A DNA stretch of 17,666 nt, from contig DATJVP010000053.1 of the NCBI GenBank assembly GCA_035581425.1, positions 1 through 17,666 of the forward strand, written 5' to 3'. The first letter of the stretch is position 1, and each line of letters opens with the position of its first letter. This DNA is from DASZHJ01 sp035581425 (GTDB lineage: Bacteria; Pseudomonadota; Alphaproteobacteria; ATCC43930; CGMCC-115725). Below, one piece after another: positions 11,749 to 17,666 of the stretch. A program made the position numbers and the translations under genes. The notes below the pieces were generated by a model. It had not been told where the DNA came from and did not search any database. It saw only the letters and a list, made by a program, of their open reading frames with translations.

Positions 11749-14700
11749 CCGCGCTCGACGAATTCTTCGCGGGGCCGCAGGTGCCGGCGGGACGGCTCGT
11801 GCTCGGCGGCGCTCCCGAGGGTCATGACGCGCAGGTGCTGGGCGAGCTCGTCTCCCGCGGCATCCTCGGGACGTTGCTCCATGTCTGCCGCGACGACGGC
11901 CGCATGGCCCGCATGGCGGCGGCGCTCGCATTCTTCAATGACGACCTCAAGGTGCTGACGCTTCCCGCCTGGGATTGCCTTCCCTACGACCGCGTCTCCC
12001 CCAATGCGGAGATCGTGAGCCGCCGGATCGACACGCTGGCCCGGCTCGTCGAGGAGCCGAAGGGGCGCCGCCGCGTCGTGCTCACCACCGTGAACGCGCT
12101 CGTCCAGCGCGTGCCGCCGCGGAAGCTCTTCGAGGGCCGCTCCATCGCGCTCGGATCCGGCGGGCGCATGCCGATCGACCGGCTCATCTCCTTTTTGCAG
12201 CGAAACGGATACAGCCGCAGCGAGACCGTGCGCGAGGCAGGCGAATATGCGATCCGCGGCGGCATCGTCGATGTCTTCCCCGCGGGTGCCGCGGAGCCGC
12301 TGCGCCTCGACTTCTTCGGCGACGCCATCGAGAGCATTCGCACCTTCGACGCGCTCTCGCAGCGTACAACCGGCACCGTCGAGAGCGCGAAGCTGGAGCC
12401 CGTGAGCGAGGTTCTGCTGGACCAGCAGGCAATCCAGCGCTTCCGCGGCCGCTATCGCGAGGCCTTCGGTACCGTCGCCGACGACGACCCGCTCTATGCC
12501 GCTGTCAGCGCCGGGCATCGCTACGCCGGCATGGAGCATTGGCTGCCGTTCTATTACGAGACGCTCGAGACCGTCTTCGACTACCTCCCGGATGCAGCCG
12601 TCAGCCTCGACCATCAAGCTGAGGAGGTTCGGCGCGATCGTCTCGCGAGCATCGCCGATTTCTATGCCGCGCGGCGCTCCCTCCTGCAAAGCAGGCATAG
12701 CGAGAAGCAGAGCAGTGCGCCGATCTATCGGCCCGTGCCGCCGGAGCTGCTCTTCCTCGACGATGCGGATTGGGCGAGCTTGCTTTCGACGCGGCGCGTT
12801 GCCGAGCTCTCGCCTTTCGCGGCGCCGCCGGGCGCGACGCTCACCCACGACGCCGGCGGGCGCCGCGGGCGCGATTTTGCCGAGGCGCGGGGGAACCCGC
12901 AGCGCAATCTATTCGAGGCCGTACGTGACGCATTGCGCGAGGAGGAGACGGCAGGCCGTCATGTCGCGGTCGCTGCTTACAGCGCGGGCTCGGCGGAGCG
13001 GTTGAAGACGCTGCTCGCAGAGCGCGGCCTCACGGAGCTGCAGCGCGTCGAGACCTGGCGCGGGCTGACGACGCTGCCTTCGGGCGCGGTCGGCCTTTTC
13101 GTACTGGGAATCGAGACAGGCTACACGACGCCGGGTTTCACACTCGTCACAGAGCAGGACATTCTCGGCGACCGGCTCGCACGCCCGGCGCGGCGCCGGC
13201 AGAACGTCGAGCAGTTCATCACGGAAGTCTCGACGCTCCTGGTGGGCGATCTCGTGGTCCATGTCGATCACGGCATCGGGCGCTACGATGGGCTGGTGAC
13301 GCTCGACGTCGCGGGGGCGCCGCACGATTGCCTGCGCATCCTCTACGCCGGCGACGACAAACTCTTCGTGCCCGTCGAGAACATCGAGGTGCTCTCGCGC
13401 TACGGTTCCGAGGCGGCCGATGCCGTGCTCGATCGGCTCGGCGGCGTTGCCTGGCAATCGAGGAAGGCTCGCGTCAAGGAGCGCATCAAGGAGATTGCGA
13501 ACCAGCTCATCGCGATCGCCGCCGAGCGCCACCTCCGGCAAGGTGAGCCGCTCCTCGCCCCGGAGGGGCTCTACGAGGAGTTCTCCGCGCGCTTCCCCTA
13601 TCCCGAGACCGAGGATCAGCTCCGCGCCATCGCCGACACGCTCTCGGATATGGCGTCGGGCCGCCCGATGGACCGCCTCATCTGCGGCGATGTCGGCTTC
13701 GGCAAGACCGAGGTCGCTCTCCGCGCTGCATTCATCGCGGCGATGCAGGGGACGCAGGTCGCCGTCGTCGTGCCGACGACGCTGCTGGCGCGCCAACATT
13801 ACCGCTCGTTCACGCAGCGCTTCGCGGGGCTTCCCGTGCGCATCGCGCAGCTCTCGCGCCTCGTGAGCGCCCGCGACGCTGCCGGCATCAAGGAGGAGCT
13901 CGCAGCGGGGCGCATCGACATCGTGATCGGAACACACGCGCTTCTTGCTAAAAGCGTCTCCTTTGCGCAACTGGGCCTCCTGGTGGTGGACGAGGAGCAG
14001 CATTTCGGCGTGGCGCAGAAGGAGAAGCTGAAGCAGCTCAAGGCCAATGTGCACGTGCTCACGCTGACGGCGACGCCGATCCCACGCACGCTGCAGATGG
14101 CGCTCGCTGGCGTCAAGGAGATGAGCATCATCTCGACGCCGCCGGTCGATCGGCTCGCAGTTCGCACCTTCGTGATGCCGCACGATCCCGTCGTGATCCG
14201 CGAGGCGATCCTGCGCGAGTACCATCGCGGCGGTCAGACCTTCTACGTGACACCCCGCATCGCCGATCTCGAGGAGCTTCGCCTCGACCTCAAGGAACTG
14301 ACGCCGGAGATCAAGGTCGGCGTCGCGCACGGCCGGATGGCCGCGAGCGAGCTCGAGAAAGTCATGGGCGCGTTCGACGAGGGCGCTTTCGATCTCCTGC
14401 TCTCGACGGACATCATCGAGTCCGGCCTCGACATTCCGACGGCGAACACTCTCGTGGTGAACCGCTCGGACATGTTCGGCTTGGCACAGCTCTACCAGCT
14501 CCGCGGCCGCGTTGGGCGCGGCAAGCAGCGGGCCTACGCCTACCTGACCCTGCCCGCACGCAAGACCCTGACGGCGAGCGCGCAACGACGGCTCGAGGTG
14601 ATGCAGACGCTCGACACGCTGGGCGCGGGGTTCACGCTCGCGAGCCACGATATGGACATCCGCGGCGCCGGCAATCTCCTCGGCGAGGAGCAATCCGGTC

Positions 14701-15296
14701 ACATCAAAGAGGTGGGGATCGAGCTCTACCAGCAGCTCCTGGAGGAAGCCGTGGCGGCCGCGCGGAGCGGCGCGGGACCTGTCTCGGAGACGACGGAGGA
14801 ATGGACGCCGCAGATCACGATCGGCATGCCCGTGCTGATTCCCGAGAGCTACGTCGCCGATCTCAACGTGCGTCTCGGCCTCTATCGCCGAGTGGCAGCG
14901 CTCCTCGACCAGCGCGAGATCGACGGCTTCGCCGCGGAGCTCGTCGACCGTTTCGGCCCGTTGCCGCCGGAGGTCGCGAACCTCCTCGACACCATCGCGA
15001 TCAAGCGGCTTTGCCGCGCGGCCGGGATCGAAAAGGTGGAGGCGGGCCCCAAAGGCGCGGTACTGAGCTTCCGCGAGAACCGCTTCGCCAACCCCCTCGG
15101 CCTCGTGGAGTTCCTGCAGGCGCAAGCCGGTACCGCCAAACTGCGCACGGACCAGAAGCTTCTGGTGATGCGCGCCTGGGAGAATCCAAAGGACCGCCTC
15201 GTCGGTGTCCGGCACCTCCTGGAGAAGCTCGCGGAAATCGCGACGCAGGCGCCGCCGGAGGCCGCGAACCCCAAGCCCGCGCGGGCTGCCCGGTAG
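11745..15296 (+). CDS. mfd: Transcription-repair coupling factor Mfd
   Basis: The 1183-residue product has all Mfd modules. The N-terminal UvrB-like part includes LTLPAWDCLPYDRVSPNAEI (from about residue 69). The RNA-polymerase-interacting domain is DLVVHVDHGIGRYDGL with LFVPVENIEVLSRYG. The RecG-like translocase has Walker A GDVGFGKT (648-655), DEEQHFG (749-755), TATPIPRTLQM, STDIIESGLDIP and QLRGRVGRG, followed by the TRG motif. The C-terminal domain normally masks the UvrA-binding surface. Mfd pushes stalled RNA polymerase off lesions and recruits UvrA. Length is typical, about 1150-1200. The ATG at 11745 overlaps the sdhE stop and gives MTALDEFF; a longer frame to 11631 only rereads sdhE. 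The gene ends 12 bases before the convergent frnE-like gene. Confidence 0.97.
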   Translation: MTALDEFFAGPQVPAGRLVLGGAPEGHDAQVLGELVSRGILGTLLHVCRDDGRMARMAAALAFFNDDLKVLTLPAWDCLPYDRVSPNAEIVSRRIDTLARLVEEPKGRRRVVLTTVNALVQRVPPRKLFEGRSIALGSGGRMPIDRLISFLQRNGYSRSETVREAGEYAIRGGIVDVFPAGAAEPLRLDFFGDAIESIRTFDALSQRTTGTVESAKLEPVSEVLLDQQAIQRFRGRYREAFGTVADDDPLYAAVSAGHRYAGMEHWLPFYYETLETVFDYLPDAAVSLDHQAEEVRRDRLASIADFYAARRSLLQSRHSEKQSSAPIYRPVPPELLFLDDADWASLLSTRRVAELSPFAAPPGATLTHDAGGRRGRDFAEARGNPQRNLFEAVRDALREEETAGRHVAVAAYSAGSAERLKTLLAERGLTELQRVETWRGLTTLPSGAVGLFVLGIETGYTTPGFTLVTEQDILGDRLARPARRRQNVEQFITEVSTLLVGDLVVHVDHGIGRYDGLVTLDVAGAPHDCLRILYAGDDKLFVPVENIEVLSRYGSEAADAVLDRLGGVAWQSRKARVKERIKEIANQLIAIAAERHLRQGEPLLAPEGLYEEFSARFPYPETEDQLRAIADTLSDMASGRPMDRLICGDVGFGKTEVALRAAFIAAMQGTQVAVVVPTTLLARQHYRSFTQRFAGLPVRIAQLSRLVSARDAAGIKEELAAGRIDIVIGTHALLAKSVSFAQLGLLVVDEEQHFGVAQKEKLKQLKANVHVLTLTATPIPRTLQMALAGVKEMSIISTPPVDRLAVRTFVMPHDPVVIREAILREYHRGGQTFYVTPRIADLEELRLDLKELTPEIKVGVAHGRMAASELEKVMGAFDEGAFDLLLSTDIIESGLDIPTANTLVVNRSDMFGLAQLYQLRGRVGRGKQRAYAYLTLPARKTLTASAQRRLEVMQTLDTLGAGFTLASHDMDIRGAGNLLGEEQSGHIKEVGIELYQQLLEEAVAAARSGAGPVSETTEEWTPQITIGMPVLIPESYVADLNVRLGLYRRVAALLDQREIDGFAAELVDRFGPLPPEVANLLDTIAIKRLCRAAGIEKVEAGPKGAVLSFRENRFANPLGLVEFLQAQAGTAKLRTDQKLLVMRAWENPKDRLVGVRHLLEKLAEIATQAPPEAANPKPARAAR

Positions 15297-15308
15297 ACCT
15301 CGCTCCCG

Positions 15309-15953
15309 CTATTGCGCCGCGCTCGCGGTCTCGGTCTTCAGGAGATCGAAGAGCGGGTAGAAGAATTCTGGCTCCTGTGCGCCGGAGACCACGTATTTGC
15401 GCTCGAAGATGAAGCAGGGGACGGCGTTGATGCCGATGCGGCGAGCGCTCATGTCGTCTGCGAGCACCTGCTCCGCGCCGTCTTCGCCGCCGAGGAGACG
15501 CGATGCCGCATCTCGATCGAGGCCCGCCTCGCCCGCGATCTCCGAAAGGGTGGCTCGGTCGCCAATGTCCCGGCCGTCGACGAAATAGGCATTGAAAAGT
15601 GCCTCGACCACGGGCTCGGCACTTCCGGCCTCGGTGGCGTGGCGGATCAGGCGGTGCGCACTGCGGGTGTTGGGCGTGATCTTGATGCGGTCGAAATGGA
15701 AGGGGATGCCCACGGTCGCGCCCACTTCCGTGACGTTGCGGTAGATGCGGTCGGCGTGCTGGCCCCCGCCGAATTTAGCGGCGATGTAGCGCTCGCGTGC
15801 CATGCCCTCGGGCGGCATGTCCGGGTTGAGCTGGAAAGGGTGCCAGACGATCTCGGCCTCGACCTCCGAGCGCTGATCCAGGGCGCGGGCGAGCCGGCGC
15901 TTCCCGATGAAGCACCAGGGGCAGATCACGTCGGAGACGACATCGATGCGCAT
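15309..15953 (-). CDS. frnE: FrnE-like DsbA-family thiol oxidoreductase
   Basis: The 214-residue product opens MRIDVVSDVICPWCFIGKRR with the thioredoxin-fold active site CPWC (11-14). It continues with HPFQLNPDMPPEG, a helical insert, and GINAVPCFIFERKYVVSGAQ, which holds the cis-Pro loop (VPCF). This is the cytoplasmic FrnE/DsbA-like group (2-hydroxychromene-2-carboxylate isomerase/DsbA superfamily). It has no signal peptide, so it is not a periplasmic DsbA; FrnE of Deinococcus is a cytosolic disulfide isomerase linked to oxidative stress. The symbol comes from polyketide clusters but does not prove such a role. The ATG at 15953 has a strong GGAGGA upstream. It converges on mfd with a 12-base gap and diverges from the acyl-CoA synthetase across 101 bases. 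Confidence 0.9.
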   Translation of the reverse strand: MRIDVVSDVICPWCFIGKRRLARALDQRSEVEAEIVWHPFQLNPDMPPEGMARERYIAAKFGGGQHADRIYRNVTEVGATVGIPFHFDRIKITPNTRSAHRLIRHATEAGSAEPVVEALFNAYFVDGRDIGDRATLSEIAGEAGLDRDAASRLLGGEDGAEQVLADDMSARRIGINAVPCFIFERKYVVSGAQEPEFFYPLFDLLKTETASAAQ

Positions 15954-16054
15954 CGGATCCTCCTCGACCGCAGGTGCTGCACTTTAGCATGATGGAGCCG
16001 GAGCGACAGCGACGCTTGACGGCTCAGGGCGGCGCCCGCGAGGATGCGGTTTCG

Positions 16055-17666
16055 ATGAGTGCGGATCCCGCGATGACGCGAGCGAACTCCATTTACGATG
16101 CGGCGTTTCTGGCGCCGCGCGAGGCAAACCATGCGGCGCTCACGCCGCTGACCTTTCTCGCGCGCGCCGCCGCTGTCTATCCCGAGAAGTGCGCGGTGAT
16201 CCACGGGAACCGGCGTTTCAGCTACCGGGAGTTCAACGATCGGTGCTGCCGCCTCGCGAATGGCCTGCGCAAACGCGGCGTCCGCGAGGGTGTCGCGGTT
16301 TCCGTGATGGCGCCGAACGTGCCAGCGCTGCTCGAGGCGCATTACGGAGTTCCTATGGCTGGGGGCGTTCTCAACGCGCTCAACTACCGCCTCGATGCCG
16401 CATCGATCGCCTTCATCCTGGAGCACGCCCAGAGCCAGGTGCTCATTACGGACCGCGAATTCTCGCCGACGATCAAGGCCGCGCTAAGCCAGGTCAAACG
16501 CAAGCCGCTTGTGATCGACATCGACGATCCCCTCCACGAAGGCGGCGAGCGTCTTGGCGAGATGGACTATGAAACATTCCTCGCCACCGGCGATCCCGCG
16601 TCGCCCTGGCAGCCCCCGCGCGACGAGTGGCAGGCGCTCAGCCTCTGCTACACCTCCGGCACGACCGGCAATCCCAAGGGCGCGGTTTTTCATCATCGCG
16701 GCGCGTTCCTCAACGCCGTCGGGAACGTCATCGCCTTCGGGGTCACTGCGCAGTCCGTCTATCTCTGGACGCTGCCCATGTTCCACTGCAACGGCTGGAC
16801 CTACACCTGGGCTGTGACGGCGGCGGCGGGGACGCATGTTTGCCTACGCCGGGTCGATCCTGCGCTGATCTTCCAGGCGATCGCAGAGCATCGGGTGACG
16901 CATCTCTGCGGTGCGCCCATCGTGCTCAACATGCTCGTCAATGCGCCCGCCGAAGTGCAGCGGAAGTTCGAGCGTCGCGTGGAGGTCGCGACCGGCGGCG
17001 CCGCGCCACCCTCCGCGATCATCGAGGCGATGGAGCGCATGGGCTTTCGCGTGACGCATCTCTATGGCCTCACGGAATCCTACGGACCCGCGACGCTCTG
17101 CGCCTGGCAGGATGAATGGAACGAGTTCGATCTCGCGGCTAAGGCACGGATGATGGCGCGGCAGGGCGTGCGCTATCTCACGCAAGAGAGCACGCGGGTC
17201 ATGGACCCCGCGACCATGACGGAGGTCCCCGCCGACGCTGAGACGCTGGGCGAGCTCATGCTCCGCGGGAATACCGTGATGAAGGGCTACCTCAAGAATC
17301 CGGACGCGACAGCCGAGGCTTTCGCGGGCGGGTGGTTCCATACTGGCGATCTCGCCGTCACGCACGCGGACGGCTATGTCGAGCTGAAGGATCGCTCCAA
17401 GGACATCATCATCTCCGGTGGCGAGAACATCTCCTCGCTCGAAGTGGAGGAGACGCTGTACCGCCACCCGGCGGTGCTCAGTGCGGCCGTGGTGGCGCAG
17501 CCGGACGAGAAATGGGGCGAGACACCGTGCGCGTTCATCGAACTGAAGCTGGGGGCGTCGGTGACGGCGGAGGAACTGCGCGACTTCTGCCGCGAGCACA
17601 TGGCCCGGTTCAAGGTGCCGAAGACGTTCATCTTCCGCGAGATCCCCAAGACCTCGACCGGCAAGA
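16055..17666 (+). CDS. AMP-forming acyl-CoA synthetase (3' end cut by the window edge)
   Basis: Translation from the ATG at 16055 gives 537 codons and no stop before the edge. The ANL-superfamily adenylation motifs are all present: YTSGTTGNPKG (199-209, phosphate loop), MFHCNGWTY, ATGGAAPP, YGLTES (337-342), WFHTGDLA (Asp432), DRSKDIIISGGENIS, and PKTSTGK with the catalytic Lys537 as the last full codon. Family members are about 540-550 residues, so only a few residues are missing. It activates a carboxylic acid to acyl-AMP and then acyl-CoA. The opening SIYDAAFLAPREANHAALTPL resembles medium-chain fatty acid or 3-methylmercaptopropionate (DmdB-like) ligases, so the substrate is undecided. 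The start has GAGGA ten bases upstream; an ATG at 16073 lacks a site and one at 16044 stops after four codons. Confidence 0.92.
   Translation, partial: MSADPAMTRANSIYDAAFLAPREANHAALTPLTFLARAAAVYPEKCAVIHGNRRFSYREFNDRCCRLANGLRKRGVREGVAVSVMAPNVPALLEAHYGVPMAGGVLNALNYRLDAASIAFILEHAQSQVLITDREFSPTIKAALSQVKRKPLVIDIDDPLHEGGERLGEMDYETFLATGDPASPWQPPRDEWQALSLCYTSGTTGNPKGAVFHHRGAFLNAVGNVIAFGVTAQSVYLWTLPMFHCNGWTYTWAVTAAAGTHVCLRRVDPALIFQAIAEHRVTHLCGAPIVLNMLVNAPAEVQRKFERRVEVATGGAAPPSAIIEAMERMGFRVTHLYGLTESYGPATLCAWQDEWNEFDLAAKARMMARQGVRYLTQESTRVMDPATMTEVPADAETLGELMLRGNTVMKGYLKNPDATAEAFAGGWFHTGDLAVTHADGYVELKDRSKDIIISGGENISSLEVEETLYRHPAVLSAAVVAQPDEKWGETPCAFIELKLGASVTAEELRDFCREHMARFKVPKTFIFREIPKTSTGK

Noticed and set aside
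11613..12848. A 411-codon open frame on the minus strand
   Set aside because: It lies antisense to sdhE and mfd and has no domain; it is a shadow frame.
12909..15215. A 768-codon open frame on the minus strand
   Set aside because: It is fully antisense to mfd, whose protein is complete and conserved. The reading is His/Arg/Glu-rich with no recognisable domain, typical of a GC-rich shadow.
15274..15287. Palindrome AGCCCGCGCGGGCT at the end of mfd
   Set aside because: It is a short stem inside the coding sequence with no T tract after it on either strand, so it is not called a terminator.

Overview
The window most likely comes from a GC-rich alphaproteobacterium. The evidence is the recG / sdhE-mfd arrangement, an RpoH with the alphaproteobacterial core sequence, an IF-1 with a basic C-terminal tail, and the overall codon use. 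I cannot place it below class with confidence; Hyphomicrobiales and Rhodospirillales are both possible. It looks like ordinary chromosome, with one stretch of lower GC that may have been acquired. No integrase, transposase, CRISPR array or phage gene was seen.

Positions 1-2007 (minus strand) hold a translation and stress block, transcribed in the order cspA, infA, rpoH, rpsU (rpsU runs off the left edge). Hairpins followed by U-rich tracts sit directly in front of the ribosome binding sites of both cspA and infA, so expression may depend on reading through terminators. infA and the open frame of rpoH overlap, and rpoH has no orthodox start codon at the expected place.

Positions 2089-6284 (minus strand) are lower in GC. 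They carry three SAM-dependent methyltransferase genes: an integral-membrane MddA/NnrU/ICMT-like enzyme, a UbiG-like enzyme overlapping it, and a cyclopropane-fatty-acid-synthase-like enzyme further downstream. They also carry an unrecognised 127-residue protein. The stretch ends at the 3' end of a tRNA-Lys(UUU) gene, the usual place for island insertion, but no integration gene or att repeat was found.

Positions 6448-9043 (minus strand) form a probable operon: a type III polyketide synthase, a small ICMT-like methyltransferase whose GTG start overlaps the synthase stop, then a lytic transglycosylase 47 bases on. The first two match the Bacillus BpsA-BpsB and Streptomyces SrsA-SrsB logic of making and O-methylating long-chain alkylpyrones or alkylresorcinols.

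Positions 9355-17666 hold DNA-repair and housekeeping genes. recG (minus) diverges from sdhE-mfd (plus, ATGA overlap) across a 39-base spacer. A FrnE-like DsbA-family protein (minus) converges on mfd. A divergent AMP-forming acyl-CoA synthetase (plus) runs off the right edge just after its catalytic lysine codon. It could supply acyl-CoA starters to the polyketide synthase, but that link is only inference.
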